From: Candidatus Thorarchaeota archaeon
GTDB lineage: Archaea > Asgardarchaeota > Thorarchaeia > Thorarchaeales > Thorarchaeaceae
Length of the DNA: 53,286 nucleotides
Direction of reading: 5' to 3'
Assembly (NCBI GenBank): GCA_016840385.1
Contig: JAEOSL010000011.1
Span: 1-53,286, forward strand
Shown here piece by piece: positions 34,164-43,810 of the stretch; the stretch's first letter is position 1; each line of letters starts with the position of its first letter. Position numbers and translations under genes: made by a program. The notes beneath the pieces are model-generated. The model was not told the DNA's origin, did not search any database, and worked only from the letters and a program-made list of their open reading frames with translations.

Positions 34164-34589
34164 TCATCCACTATCAGCATCAGGAAATGGGTCCTCTATT
34201 GGATGTTCGCTCTCCTTGATCGTAGGTTGTTTATGGATTCTCCATAGTATTGCAGTCATAACAATCAATAGTATTATACCAGTGGGAATATAGAACACAA
34301 TGATAAAGATAAAAAATTGGAATGGCGAAAGCACAATCAGATTCGTTACGACAGGGTAGGATATCACGTGTATAAAGAAAAAGACAAGAGCTGGCCGTCC
34401 AAATCGACGAAACCAACTTCCACTCGCTAAATCTCTCGACTCAAATGAAACGAACCAATTGTCAGTTGCATTTGTTCCGGTTTGTTGAAACCACATTAAT
34501 CCCTTGAAGTACATGATCACTGTAAAGAGAGTAAAGAAACCCAGAATTGCTAAAAGAAACAAAAGAGGATCCAAGTTATTAAATTGCAT
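34164..34589 (-). CDS. Small integral membrane protein
   Basis: About 141 residues with three predicted membrane helices (LLFLLAILGFFTLFTVIMYF; PALVFFFIHVISYPVVTNLIV; FFIFIIVFYIPTGIILLIVM) and an acidic cytoplasmic C-terminus. I chose ATG 34589 (MQFNNLDPLL), which follows a purine-rich stretch, over 34622. Family not recognised. Confidence 0.6.
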   Translation of the reverse strand: MQFNNLDPLLFLLAILGFFTLFTVIMYFKGLMWFQQTGTNATDNWFVSFESRDLASGSWFRRFGRPALVFFFIHVISYPVVTNLIVLSPFQFFIFIIVFYIPTGIILLIVMTAILWRIHKQPTIKESEHPIEDPFPDADSG

Positions 34590-34714
34590 AATTTTCCCCC
34601 CTTGAGTTATCAATACAAGCAATATAAATTTCTGGACATCTATCTAAGAAGAACCATTTTCAGCACATTATAGAAGAACCGTACTCCTCTGTTTCTTTAC
34701 TTTCAATTGGTAAA

Positions 34715-34771
34715 TGTGTGGCTCCGGTCCAGTGAGTAGCCCCAATTTTGTTCTGCTCGATTCAATTGCCC
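34715..34771 (+). repeat. Interspersed ~55-bp repeat, copy 2
   Basis: GTGTGGCTCCGGTCCAGTGA, then GTAGCCCCAATTTTGTTCTG and CTCGATTCAATTGCCCG. It lies between two minus-strand genes, 14 bp past the stop of the methyltransferase gene. Confidence 0.75.
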
Positions 34772-34784
34772 GTAAGAAGCAATA

Positions 34785-35504
34785 CTACAGCGTCCATGCC
34801 AATTCCACGAATGTAAATCCGTATAGAATCAGCGATAGGATACACCAATACAAAACAAACCAGAGGATGTACCTCATCGGTTTTCCTCTAGCGAGTAGAC
34901 CATATTTCTCAGTGAATCCAAAGATTGTTACTCTTGGTAAAAGAAATGGAGTTCGTTTACAATATTCAGCATACTCAGGACCGAACCTTTTGGCTAGTCC
35001 AATCTCTTCAAGATCAGCTACGATGACAAGTATGATTGATACTAGTGACCAAGAAAGAATATCTCCAGGTCGTATTCCGGTCCAATATACCGTGGTACTG
35101 AGATTGAACATAGCAAGGGGAAGAAGAAACATTATGATTCCAAGATGTTGTGGATGCCGCACCCAGCGATAGGGTCCTGATGTGACGAATGGTTCTCCAC
35201 TCGAAATACTACGAGTCATCGTAATGAGAGAACGTATGAAAAGGGTTATTCCAACAAAAAACAGAGCTCCTTCTATTATGTAAACTAATAGAGCGATTAG
35301 TGGATTGCTGATTGCAATCCATAGTCCCCCCCATATTGGATTGAAAGGAAAGATGAATCCCATTAAGAACCAAGCACTATACCACATCGGTAGTAACCAG
35401 AGCATTGGTGTGAGAATACCTGCAATAATTGGGAGATATATGAAGAAAGAAGTAATAGTAGTTATCAACCGACTGACCAGTTTCTTTCTAATGTTAGTTG
35501 TCAA
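34785..35504 (-). CDS. Isoprenylcysteine/phospholipid methyltransferase-like membrane protein (ICMT/PEMT family)
   Basis: A 239-residue protein with five or six membrane helices. The S-adenosylmethionine-binding C-terminal region of the ICMT/PEMT superfamily is clear: SGPYRWVRHPQHLGIIMFLL and LEEIGLAKRFGPEYAEYCKRTPFLLPR. These enzymes methylate prenylated cysteines, lipids or other membrane substrates. Eukaryotic ICMT acts on prenylated small GTPases, but neither GTPase in this window ends in a CaaX box, so the substrate here is open. Confidence 0.82.
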   Translation of the reverse strand: MTTNIRKKLVSRLITTITSFFIYLPIIAGILTPMLWLLPMWYSAWFLMGFIFPFNPIWGGLWIAISNPLIALLVYIIEGALFFVGITLFIRSLITMTRSISSGEPFVTSGPYRWVRHPQHLGIIMFLLPLAMFNLSTTVYWTGIRPGDILSWSLVSIILVIVADLEEIGLAKRFGPEYAEYCKRTPFLLPRVTIFGFTEKYGLLARGKPMRYILWFVLYWCILSLILYGFTFVELAWTL

Positions 35505-35584
35505 TTCACATCCGACCTCCCAATTCGTTGTACTTCCACTTTGTCATAAATATTACGAATCTATGAAAAATAGTGAATCGAAAA

Positions 35585-35641
35585 GCGTGGCCCTGGTCCA
35601 GAGAGTAGCCCAAATTTTGTTCTGCTCGATTCAGTTGCCCG
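35585..35641 (+). repeat. Interspersed ~55-bp repeat, copy 3
   Basis: GCGTGGCCCTGGTCCAGAGA, then GTAGCCCAAATTTTGTTCTG and CTCGATTCAGTTGCCCG. It lies in the spacer between two minus-strand genes, ~41 bp past the stop of the YCF48-like gene. Confidence 0.75.
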
Positions 35642-35681
35642 AAAACTAGGTGGAGAGAAAGAGTGGCGTTCATCAGCAGAT

Positions 35682-36872
35682 TCATCTAATTTGAACTCGT
35701 TCATGATGTGGATATCTATTCATCAGTATCTTTCTCCATATTATGAAAATCAGAAACACACATACCATAGTGGAAACCGTACCAACTAGTACTGAGATAT
35801 ACGGGACAAAAACTCCGCCCCCCGTAAATCCAAAACTTAGGAGGAATCCTGAAGGAAGATGAGGGCCCAGAGAATTTCCTGTGACTGTTCTGGCAACAGC
35901 ACCGCTCGAACCTGCAGCCCAACCATGGGTTTCATTGATGAAGTGTACAGACCTAAAATGATAATCTGGACATTCTTGTTCATACCAAGAATTCCCTCCA
36001 TCGGGGGTGTAGATTACTGCAGGTCCACTTCCAACAACCCATCCATGATCAGAGTCTATAAACTCGATATCATTGTAGTATGAATTACTTGGAACTTGTA
36101 TTCTTTCAACTCGTGGTAAATCAAACAAGGTTCCATTTACTTGATGTGAAATAAACTGAGGATGAAGAATCCACCCTTCATCATCGGTTATGAATGAAAG
36201 ACCACGAATACTTCTTGAATCTTCAACCGTCCAAGTCAGTCCCCAATCTTCACTGAGATAGAAACCAGAAGAGGTAGCAATTCTTGCTGATGTACCAGAT
36301 AAATCGAAATCCCTTATTGAATTGTATTCAGAACTCCAATTGATACTACTCTGCCATGATATTCCACCATCAAATGTTCGATACAATCCGTGCGAATCTG
36401 CAAGTATTCCATGAGTAGTATTATAGAATTCAGCTCTAGATACAGCTGCGTTCGGAGTATTCACATATTCCCAAGTTACGCCACCATCAATCGTGTGGCG
36501 GAGCAAACTAGTACCACTAACCCAGATATTCACTGGAGTGACTATAGATAATCGGTAAGATGTGATGCCATTTAGTGTAAGACAGGCACTCCAGGATTCA
36601 CCACCATCACTAGTTTGAAGTAAGGCTTCAAATCCTATTAACCAGCCATGCGTTGAATTGATGAATTCTATTTCTGTAAAGCCGGAGTCATCATAATATT
36701 CTTCTGGAATAGATAGTGGTTCCCACTTTGCCAGAGGACTTCCGATTGGTCTTCCGGTTACAAACATTGTAGTGAATCCATAAGAAATAATGAATACAAG
36801 AAAGCAACTAGCTATCAACCACTTATTCGAGTGGATGTTTTTTACTCCGAAACTTGGTTCAGATTTCGTCAT
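35682..36872 (-). CDS. Secreted YCF48/BNR-type beta-propeller with C-terminal anchor
   Basis: A 396-residue surface protein. It has an N-terminal signal/anchor (WLIASCFLVFIISYGFTTMF) and repeated propeller blades with the signature HGWxxG....TxDGGxSW, for example SDGGESWSACL, IDGGVTWEYV, FDGGISWQSS and PDGGNSWYEQ. A C-terminal membrane helix (VGTVSTMVCVFLIFIIWRK) is followed by a basic tail. The blades resemble the Ycf48/Hcf136 family. A structural or adhesive role outside the cell is likely; no enzyme site is visible. Confidence 0.78.
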   Translation of the reverse strand: MTKSEPSFGVKNIHSNKWLIASCFLVFIISYGFTTMFVTGRPIGSPLAKWEPLSIPEEYYDDSGFTEIEFINSTHGWLIGFEALLQTSDGGESWSACLTLNGITSYRLSIVTPVNIWVSGTSLLRHTIDGGVTWEYVNTPNAAVSRAEFYNTTHGILADSHGLYRTFDGGISWQSSINWSSEYNSIRDFDLSGTSARIATSSGFYLSEDWGLTWTVEDSRSIRGLSFITDDEGWILHPQFISHQVNGTLFDLPRVERIQVPSNSYYNDIEFIDSDHGWVVGSGPAVIYTPDGGNSWYEQECPDYHFRSVHFINETHGWAAGSSGAVARTVTGNSLGPHLPSGFLLSFGFTGGGVFVPYISVLVGTVSTMVCVFLIFIIWRKILMNRYPHHERVQIR

Positions 36873-36947
36873 CTATTACAAGAACTCCCAGTAGAAATGG
36901 ACCAACGAAATGTAAAAACCCTATCGAACTAAGAAAGAGAATGAATG

Positions 36948-36998
36948 ATGTGGCTCTGGTCCAGTGAGTAGCCCCAATTTTGTTCTGCTCGATTCAGT
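36948..36998 (+). repeat. Interspersed ~55-bp repeat, copy 4
   Basis: TGTGGCTCTGGTCCAGTGAG, then TAGCCCCAATTTTGTTCTG and CTCGATTCAGT. It ends 2 bp from the stop of the minus-strand beta-helix gene (37001). Confidence 0.75.
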
Positions 36999-37000
36999 AT

Positions 37001-38479
37001 TCACTTTAGTCTTATCTTAAAGAAGAGGACAATTACTACGAATGCACCAATAACACCACAACTCAATAAAATTATCAGAGTCGGGTCAATTGTGCCTTGA
37101 GTTGTCGTTGAGGTGTGAGTTGTAGTATTCGTCGATGTTGTTATTGCATCACCAATTACGCTAACTAACACATTATCCACAGCTTTGTTTTCGCTTGAAT
37201 CATAGACATCTATCCGATATGCATAATCACCTGATTCAAGCCCATCAACAGATATCACAATGGGAAATCCATCCCAATCATCGTTCATGAGCAGAGTGTC
37301 GTTTCGATAGATCTCATATCTGTCAAGACAAAGTCCACTTGGATTCCAGGTTATATTATGACCAGTAGCTCCAACGTGATACTCGATATTAGGTGGATGA
37401 TTAATCAGAGGTGCTATTGTCAGATTCAAGGGATACCTGTCAATATTCTCAGCAGTCCCCCATATACCGTAATAATGTGAAGTCAATAAATCACTCCAAT
37501 AGTTACCTTTGGAAACACCATCATCCCACAGGTTATCAGTACCATCATCTTTTGCTAGTTCACCTTCAATGGTTGGACCTATTTTGTTATAGTAAACATT
37601 CACATTTGATGAAGGAAGCCCGAGCTTGATCTCCATGTTGTAGTTACTATGAAGTCTATTATTTACAACTTCAACATTAGTTCCAGAAGGTATTGAGATG
37701 CCATAACGACCATTCTCGAATGACAGACTATCCTCAACCCTGGAAGAATCCGAATCTAATGCGAATCCATCCTCTTCATTTTGAAACGTGGTACAGTTGG
37801 ATATTGTGATATTTGACCCAGTAGCATAGATACCAACATGATTCGAATATAGTGTGTTATTGAATAGGATACAATCCCCAGAATTATAGACATAGATTCC
37901 TGCTAAATTTCCGTTGTTGAACAATGTAGAGTTGGACACGGTACAGTCATAGGAATTTGTGAAGAAAATTCCATCAAACTTGTTATCGTAGATTACACAA
38001 TCATCAATAGAACTGTGATTTGCGTTGTTGAAGTAAATCCCATATAGTTTGGAATAGATTGTGCAGTTACGAATTGAACCATTCGCTACATTCCCAAAAA
38101 CAACACCATGTGTCGAAGGATCAACCTCAGTTCCCAGCAATATGCAATCTTCGACAATGAAATGTACATCTGTGTTAAAAACTGCAATAGCATTTTCACT
38201 AGTATTGATGATTAAGCTGGAAATCATGTAGGGCTGACTAACAGTTCCATCTCCAGGCCAACCCTGGGTTTCAAAGTCATCATCACTTGCAATGAGAATC
38301 GGTCCACTTAGAGAATGTGAGGGTACAATATCAGATTCTCTTGGATTCATACTATTTTCAGAGTGTAAGTAATCATCGTTTGTTGTAGTTGCCAGAGTGC
38401 CAATGATGAGAATGAAAAGAAGTCCAAAGACAAGAGATTTACAATTCAAAGGAAGTTCCCTCCACTTTCCACTATCCAA
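37001..38479 (-). CDS. Secreted right-handed beta-helix (NosD-like) protein with C-terminal anchor
   Basis: A 492-residue protein. A signal sequence (LVFGLLFILIIGTLATTT) leads to a parallel beta-helix of ~22-residue rungs (SIDDCVIYDNKFDGIFFTNS; TVSNSTLFNNGNLAGIYVYN; ISNCTTFQNEEDGFALDSDS). A fibronectin-like part follows (YEIYRNDTLLM...GDYAYRIDVYDSS), then a Thr-rich linker and a C-terminal helix (PTLIILLSCGVIGAFVVIVLF). The repeat type is that of NosD/periplasmic copper-binding and pectate-lyase-like proteins. Probably a glycan-binding surface protein. Confidence 0.8.
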   Translation of the reverse strand: MDSGKWRELPLNCKSLVFGLLFILIIGTLATTTNDDYLHSENSMNPRESDIVPSHSLSGPILIASDDDFETQGWPGDGTVSQPYMISSLIINTSENAIAVFNTDVHFIVEDCILLGTEVDPSTHGVVFGNVANGSIRNCTIYSKLYGIYFNNANHSSIDDCVIYDNKFDGIFFTNSYDCTVSNSTLFNNGNLAGIYVYNSGDCILFNNTLYSNHVGIYATGSNITISNCTTFQNEEDGFALDSDSSRVEDSLSFENGRYGISIPSGTNVEVVNNRLHSNYNMEIKLGLPSSNVNVYYNKIGPTIEGELAKDDGTDNLWDDGVSKGNYWSDLLTSHYYGIWGTAENIDRYPLNLTIAPLINHPPNIEYHVGATGHNITWNPSGLCLDRYEIYRNDTLLMNDDWDGFPIVISVDGLESGDYAYRIDVYDSSENKAVDNVLVSVIGDAITTSTNTTTHTSTTTQGTIDPTLIILLSCGVIGAFVVIVLFFKIRLK

Positions 38480-38610
38480 AGAAAAACATAAGTCTTGTTA
38501 GATTCCCAACATGTGATAGTGGGGATAAACACTTTTCCTTTTCTTCCCATCTCAGTTTCTCATGATGTTTATCTCTAGGCAAATTGCCGAGAGAAACGGA
38601 GGATTTGGGA

Positions 38611-40638
38611 ATGCGAGTGCGTGTTGTAGTATTTCTTGTCATCATCTTATTGATTGGACAAATAGGCATTATCAGTGAGATGACTATCAGTGAATCAGAG
38701 GACAATTCCAATGTTATACCTTCAAGTATAGTCATTACGGATTATATCGAGGATCCCTTATTTGATTCAGAGCCGGACACTATCATTGAAGGCACATCAG
38801 GAGAGTTTTCTTCCAGCCATCACATAGCAGTCGGCGAGGAAGATTTCAACTATATGGAACTCGCATGGAATCATGTAGCCAATACATCTCTTGATTTCAG
38901 GATTGGAGAAGACGAAAATCTACCGGATTGTCTTGATTTCATATACATATATCAGGAGTTTGATTGGCTATCTAATGAAATGCCTATAGATGCTGAGTTC
39001 CAGTTTAATATTAGCACAACTCTATCTGGATCCTTTACAACCGAGCAATATGGAAACCTTGTGTTTAGAGTTTTTGTGTGGATGATTGATTCATCAGGAA
39101 ACTGGATTCAAGTATATGAGTCGAGAGATGCAGTGTACAGCGAACTCTATCAAGAACGAAGAACAAACTTCAACTACTTCGATATACGTGAAACTTGGGA
39201 CGGAATGATTGAAAATTCCACTGGCTTACAAGAGGACCCTGAAGATATTGTTCAGGTCGCCATTGGCTTAGCACCTAGATTTGAGTTTGAATCGTTCTCG
39301 GGAGGCCACCCTTGGGAGTTCTATGATGGATCAGTGAGTGTTAGGATAAAGAGTATGGAACTCTTTGTGTACACTGAAGAAGACCCAGACCCTTCACAAG
39401 TTCTTTCTCCTCAATACAACACTACTTGGGATTATTCCGTCCGAGACGTCTTCCCTGACATCCCTGTGGAATTTGAAAACCATTCACGAGTAGAGTTTAG
39501 AGATATTGAAACTGATACAGATGATTCTGTATATATCCTTTGTAAATCCTCTAGTAGCTATGAAATGTATGTGAATCAAAGTAAACACTTCTCGTACGAA
39601 TTTTTATTGAAGTATAGCCCTGTGTTGGAGTTGAGATGGTCTGCACGTAATGATAACAGAACAACTCCTCATGCAATGACTATCCGTGATGGTTTCATTT
39701 ACACAACTGGGTATGTGAGAACAGATGATGAACAGAATAATCTGATAGTAACAAAATGGTCGTCGAACGGTGAAAGGTTGTGGCAAACTGAGTGGGGTGG
39801 AATCTACTCTGAGGAAGGAAGTGCAATAGCAGTTTCTTCTGATGGAAGTATCTATGTTTGGGCTCCTTACTACAACAGGGCATTTGAACCTGAGTTCTGG
39901 AAATCTTCCTTTCTCAAGTTTGACTCATCTGGAACATTGCTATGGAATAAGACCAGTGAAATTCCTTTGCTGCCCCGATGGGCAGAATTGGAAATGCAAC
40001 CTGATGGAATGTACAGTTGGGATACGTTAAATGTTGAGAAACGAGACTTCTCGTGTGAACCAGTTTGGAATATCAGCCGACAAGCATTTGCTGTCAATTT
40101 CGATGATGCTGGAAACATCTACATTGCTACTATTGGGTCTTGGGAGGGTCCAGGAGCACTTCCAGATGAATGGCAGGTCATGATTAGCAAGTGGAGTTCC
40201 AGTGGAGCTGAAATATGGAACACGAATTACTCAATTCCGCTTATAGATCACAGTTTCTTGAGAGTCCAGTGTAGGTCTGTTGATGTTGCTCCTGATGGGA
40301 GTGTCATTGCGATACTGCACGAAATGGAGCTTGGTTACGACTTTCATATGTTGAAATTCGACCCATCTGGGAGTTTCCTCTGGGACAAGATAATCGGAGA
40401 TGATCGATGGCCAGTTTATGGAGGTGACGAACCAAAATTGCAGATAGGTGATAACGGACTTGCATATGTTGGATTCCAGCGATATGGAGACTACGGGATA
40501 GATGTTGCAGTATCTGCATTTGTTATTGGAGTATATGATCAAGACACGAACTTTACTACGACTATTGTAGTCTTGGGAATATCAGGAGTAGCTCTGGTTG
40601 CTGCTGTAATTGTAGTCTATATCCGGAAGTATCGGTAG
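38611..40638 (+). CDS. Secreted SBBP-type beta-propeller with C-terminal anchor
   Basis: About 675 residues. The start at ATG 38611 puts a signal peptide first (VRVVVFLVIILLIGQIGII). The N-terminal half (~40-270) is an uncharacterised beta domain. The second half carries propeller-type repeats such as LIVTKWSSNGERLWQTEWGG, FLKFDSSGTLLWNKT, ISKWSSSGAEIWNTN and MLKFDPSGSFLWDK, as in SBBP/PQQ-like propellers. A C-terminal membrane helix (IVVLGISGVALVAAVIVVYI) and basic RKYR tail anchor it. Related to the gene at 50938. Confidence 0.8.
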   Translation: MRVRVVVFLVIILLIGQIGIISEMTISESEDNSNVIPSSIVITDYIEDPLFDSEPDTIIEGTSGEFSSSHHIAVGEEDFNYMELAWNHVANTSLDFRIGEDENLPDCLDFIYIYQEFDWLSNEMPIDAEFQFNISTTLSGSFTTEQYGNLVFRVFVWMIDSSGNWIQVYESRDAVYSELYQERRTNFNYFDIRETWDGMIENSTGLQEDPEDIVQVAIGLAPRFEFESFSGGHPWEFYDGSVSVRIKSMELFVYTEEDPDPSQVLSPQYNTTWDYSVRDVFPDIPVEFENHSRVEFRDIETDTDDSVYILCKSSSSYEMYVNQSKHFSYEFLLKYSPVLELRWSARNDNRTTPHAMTIRDGFIYTTGYVRTDDEQNNLIVTKWSSNGERLWQTEWGGIYSEEGSAIAVSSDGSIYVWAPYYNRAFEPEFWKSSFLKFDSSGTLLWNKTSEIPLLPRWAELEMQPDGMYSWDTLNVEKRDFSCEPVWNISRQAFAVNFDDAGNIYIATIGSWEGPGALPDEWQVMISKWSSSGAEIWNTNYSIPLIDHSFLRVQCRSVDVAPDGSVIAILHEMELGYDFHMLKFDPSGSFLWDKIIGDDRWPVYGGDEPKLQIGDNGLAYVGFQRYGDYGIDVAVSAFVIGVYDQDTNFTTTIVVLGISGVALVAAVIVVYIRKYR

Positions 40639-40801
40639 AAAATCTTCAATGGATAGTATCACTGGGTCATAGTTCTCGCTGGTGAAGATGCTAAGTATCA
40701 AATTTAGGTTTGAGTAGTTAGGGCGATTTATATCTCGGTTTAGAGTTCCATTACATGCACGATTCTAATCCTGAATTGTGTATAGGGCATTGGTAGAACG
40801 G

Positions 40802-41380
40802 ATGATTATGAATTTCGATACAATACATGAACTCTACATGCAGATACAGATTTCATACCCTGTACAGATTCTCGCGATACTAAGCACAGCTAGTACTATA
40901 GCAATCATCATTCTTATTGTATACTTAGTTCGAAGAGGTCCCGCAAATTCTGGAAATCCCGTTGCAGTGAAGCAGATTCCTGATGATACAGAGGAATTGT
41001 TTCTTCAGATTAAAGATTGGGGATTTGAGAAACATAAGACCCTCCTTGCTAGTTTTCTTCTCTATGACGAATGTACCATAATCATTCTACTAATTACAAG
41101 CTTGAAGGAAGATGGTTTTACTGTAAATACTGATAGTGGCCAACTAATGATAACTGGAGACGGTGGTTGGAGAAATAAACACCAGATCTCAGAAGCAACT
41201 GGACTATCACAGAGAAAAATCTACGACAAGAATGGAATCATTGAACGTCTAGCCAAATTGGGTCTTTTAGAAATAAGGGAAAAAGATGGTTGGGGTCGTC
41301 AGACTAATCAATACCGTGCTAACATTTCCCATACATTGGTGAAATCAACATATGCAGCACTACTCCGATCGCATATCTAG
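40802..41380 (+). CDS. Membrane-anchored winged-helix protein
   Basis: About 192 residues. A single N-terminal membrane helix (ILAILSTASTIAIIILIVYLV) is followed by a cytoplasmic part with an HTH/winged-helix end: GGWRNKHQISEATGLSQRKIYDKNGIIERLAKLGLLE. It could couple a surface signal to transcription in the neighbouring surface-protein cluster. The start may be ATG 40802 or GTG 40778. Its 3' end overlaps the convergent paralogue at 41360-41767 by 21 bp. Confidence 0.65.
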   Translation: MIMNFDTIHELYMQIQISYPVQILAILSTASTIAIIILIVYLVRRGPANSGNPVAVKQIPDDTEELFLQIKDWGFEKHKTLLASFLLYDECTIIILLITSLKEDGFTVNTDSGQLMITGDGGWRNKHQISEATGLSQRKIYDKNGIIERLAKLGLLEIREKDGWGRQTNQYRANISHTLVKSTYAALLRSHI

Positions 41381-41767
41381 ATCAAAAATATCTCTCTTCT
41401 GTAATATCTGAGAGAAGCTAAGTCGATACTGATGTTTTTGTTTTCCCCACCTAGATTGTGAGGGCCGTTTTTCGATGAATCTCTGTTCAATGAGTTTCTC
41501 CATGATGCCACATTCTTTGTAGATCTGCTTTTGCGAAACTCCACTCAGCAGGTGAATATTGTACTTATTTCTCCACCCCAAATCTTCCCTATTGATTCTT
41601 TGAACTGTCCTTCTCTGAAGATCTTGGAATACTGCAATGATTAGTGATGTTATGATTGCACGACAGATTCCAGCTGTATCACCATGATTCGTCCCTTGTG
41701 ATAAACTGACTTGGGGAATTATTTCGGATTCAAGATTGTCTGTTTGCTGAATTTCTGAATACGTCAT
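41360..41767 (-). CDS. Winged-helix protein, soluble paralogue of its convergent neighbour
   Basis: A 135-residue protein whose C-terminal half repeats the neighbour's motif: GWRNKYNIHLLSGVSQKQIYKECGIMEKLIEQRFIE, then WGKQKHQYRLS (neighbour: WGRQTNQYRAN). It has no membrane helix. The two genes converge and share 21 bp at their 3' ends. Likely a DNA-binding regulator. Confidence 0.6.
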   Translation of the reverse strand: MTYSEIQQTDNLESEIIPQVSLSQGTNHGDTAGICRAIITSLIIAVFQDLQRRTVQRINREDLGWRNKYNIHLLSGVSQKQIYKECGIMEKLIEQRFIEKRPSQSRWGKQKHQYRLSFSQILQKRDIFDLDMRSE

Positions 41768-42076
41768 CTTTTTGACCTGCTTTCGGCTGACTGAAGTTAC
41801 CTTGCTTGTTCTACAATGGGATTCTTTTCAGGAGGAGGTCCCCCCTCCCAAACTGAATGCCCGGTTCACAAGAACCAAGGAATACTGTATGTGAAAAAAA
41901 GTATAGGTCTTTTTCTCCGCAAATTCCGAACTATTATAATGCTTATTTTTAACAAATACGAGTTATGGTTACCAATATGCACTGACAAAGCATGGAGAAT
42001 ACCAATATTTCTTTTCTTATAATTTGAAGCGAATTAGTTATCTTTTTCTAACCCTTCTCCCAATTGAAGGGTATAG
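41768..42076. other. 309-bp intergenic region with small hairpins
   Basis: No convincing gene. A GGAGGAGGTCCCCCCTCC hairpin and a GGTTC-ACAA-GAACC hairpin lie close together near 41830-41875, followed by A/T-rich DNA that probably holds the promoter of the beta-helix gene. A 68-codon frame here is not supported. Confidence 0.35.
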
Positions 42077-42079
42077 TTG

Positions 42080-43681
42080 ATGTACTTGAAGATTGGGCGA
42101 CGTCAGTATCTAGCACTAGCATTTTTGGCATGTATCTTGTTAGCAATTAGTCAGTCGATTCCAAGTACGCTAACTTCTTTTCCGTACTCTAATACTAACT
42201 CCAAACACTCTCAACAAGTGCTATCGAGTCAAGTGATTGAAGAACAGGTGCTCTTGGTAAGTGAGTGGATTGTAGTCGAAGCTGGTGAGGACCTCTTAAT
42301 CGATAATTCTACAATCGTATTCATTCAAGATGAAATGGCAATCATTGTTCGGGATGGGGGCAATCTTGTTATTCGCGACTCCCTTCTGTACTCCTACCCA
42401 AGTTGTTCGTGGTGGATCTCTGCTGAGAGTGGGGCTGAATTATTGATTGAAAGGAGTACACTCACTGGCTCCGGAACTGAAAATCAAGCTGGAATCAATA
42501 TCTGGTGTGACGATGCAGTGGTTGAAAGTTGTCATCTTTCGGAATTTGGAGGGGACAACATCAATGTTGGTGATTGTAACGGGGTTAGAATTCGGAATAA
42601 TGTTGTGACTGATAGTGCATGGGAAGGAATCAATTTCGGCCGAGTAACTGATTTGATTATCTCGGGCAATAATGTTTCAGACACAGGATATTGCGGAATT
42701 TTTGGAACTGGTTCTGAGGATGTAACTATTACTGGGAACACTATATCTACGACAACTTATGCTGGCGTATGCTTAGATCGTACATCAGCTTCTGTAGTTT
42801 CATTCAACAATTTCTCAGAAACTAATCAAAATTCAATTTCTATCGAATATTGTGATAGTATCAATGTGAATGGTAATACTGTTTTCTCAAGCTATGGGTG
42901 TGGTGTCCTATCAATTTGGTCCACCAATTTACAAATAATGAACAACGAAATTCACGAAACTGTCTATGATGGAGTCAATCTATTGACCCATAGTGATAAT
43001 ATATCAGTGACTAACAATGAATTTTATGATACGTATTCATGTGCTATCGTTTCCGATTCGTCTACCAATATCTTTGTTTATGGGAATTACATGAAAGATA
43101 TCCGATTAAACGGATTCGATGGTGTTGGAGATTCTGAGAATTTAACAGCGATATCCAACACAATGATTGATTGTGGCACTGGATTGAACTTCAAAGATGC
43201 GGAGAATATTGAAGCTGCTGGGAATTGGATAAATAACTCGATGTATCATGATATCAATGTAGAGAATTGTGGGAATGGGCTCATCTATGCAAACGCGTTT
43301 TGCAGTATTGGAATTGATGTAGGTCATGCAAGTATCAATCTCTTTGATTGGGACAACGGTACAGTCGGGAATTATTGGAGAGACTATGAAGGTGATGATG
43401 AAGATAACAATGGAATAGGTGATAGTCCCTATGTAGTCAGTTATGGGTATGAGGATAATTATCCATTGGTGGGATTAGATTCAATCAATAACTTTCGCTC
43501 TAGCTTCAATATCTCAGCCTATTTTTGGATTCCAGTAGAAAACAATACGAATACTACTACAACGACCATTATCAACACTAATGTCAGTCCAATGGAAACC
43601 CTCTTGATTTTCAGCTCTTCAATTCAGATTTTCTGTGTTGGCATTCTACTGATAATCCTCAAGCGTAGATATGCTTCGTAA
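42080..43681 (+). CDS. Secreted right-handed beta-helix protein with C-terminal anchor
   Basis: About 533 residues. A signal peptide (YLALAFLACILLAISQSIPS) leads to a long parallel beta-helix with Asn-ladder rungs (RIRNNVVTDSAWEGINFG; LIISGNNVSDTGYCGIFG; TITGNTISTTTYAGVCLD). A terminal rung resembles NosD ends (GNYWRDYEGDDEDNNGIGD). It ends in an Asn/Thr-rich linker, a membrane helix (LLIFSSSIQIFCVGILLIIL) and a KRRYAS tail. Start ATG 42080 or TTG 42077. Same architecture as the gene at 37001. Confidence 0.8.
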   Translation: MYLKIGRRQYLALAFLACILLAISQSIPSTLTSFPYSNTNSKHSQQVLSSQVIEEQVLLVSEWIVVEAGEDLLIDNSTIVFIQDEMAIIVRDGGNLVIRDSLLYSYPSCSWWISAESGAELLIERSTLTGSGTENQAGINIWCDDAVVESCHLSEFGGDNINVGDCNGVRIRNNVVTDSAWEGINFGRVTDLIISGNNVSDTGYCGIFGTGSEDVTITGNTISTTTYAGVCLDRTSASVVSFNNFSETNQNSISIEYCDSINVNGNTVFSSYGCGVLSIWSTNLQIMNNEIHETVYDGVNLLTHSDNISVTNNEFYDTYSCAIVSDSSTNIFVYGNYMKDIRLNGFDGVGDSENLTAISNTMIDCGTGLNFKDAENIEAAGNWINNSMYHDINVENCGNGLIYANAFCSIGIDVGHASINLFDWDNGTVGNYWRDYEGDDEDNNGIGDSPYVVSYGYEDNYPLVGLDSINNFRSSFNISAYFWIPVENNTNTTTTTIINTNVSPMETLLIFSSSIQIFCVGILLIILKRRYAS

Positions 43682-43810
43682 GTATCAAAGTTATAGTTTC
43701 TACAAAGAATAATGGGATTGAAGAATAAAAGAAGGTTTATGCTTTTCTTCCCTAGTTGAATTCAGTGTCTTCTATTTGAATCCATTCGAAGAGAAAAGGA
43801 GGGTTCATAC

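Noticed and set aside
34785..35504. Prenyl-GTPase methylation system linking the ICMT-like protein to the GTPases
   Set aside because: Neither GTPase ends in a CaaX-like cysteine motif and the genes are 8 kb apart.
41816..42022. 68-codon frame
   Set aside because: Spans hairpins and A/T-rich promoter-like DNA; no ribosome-binding site or family.
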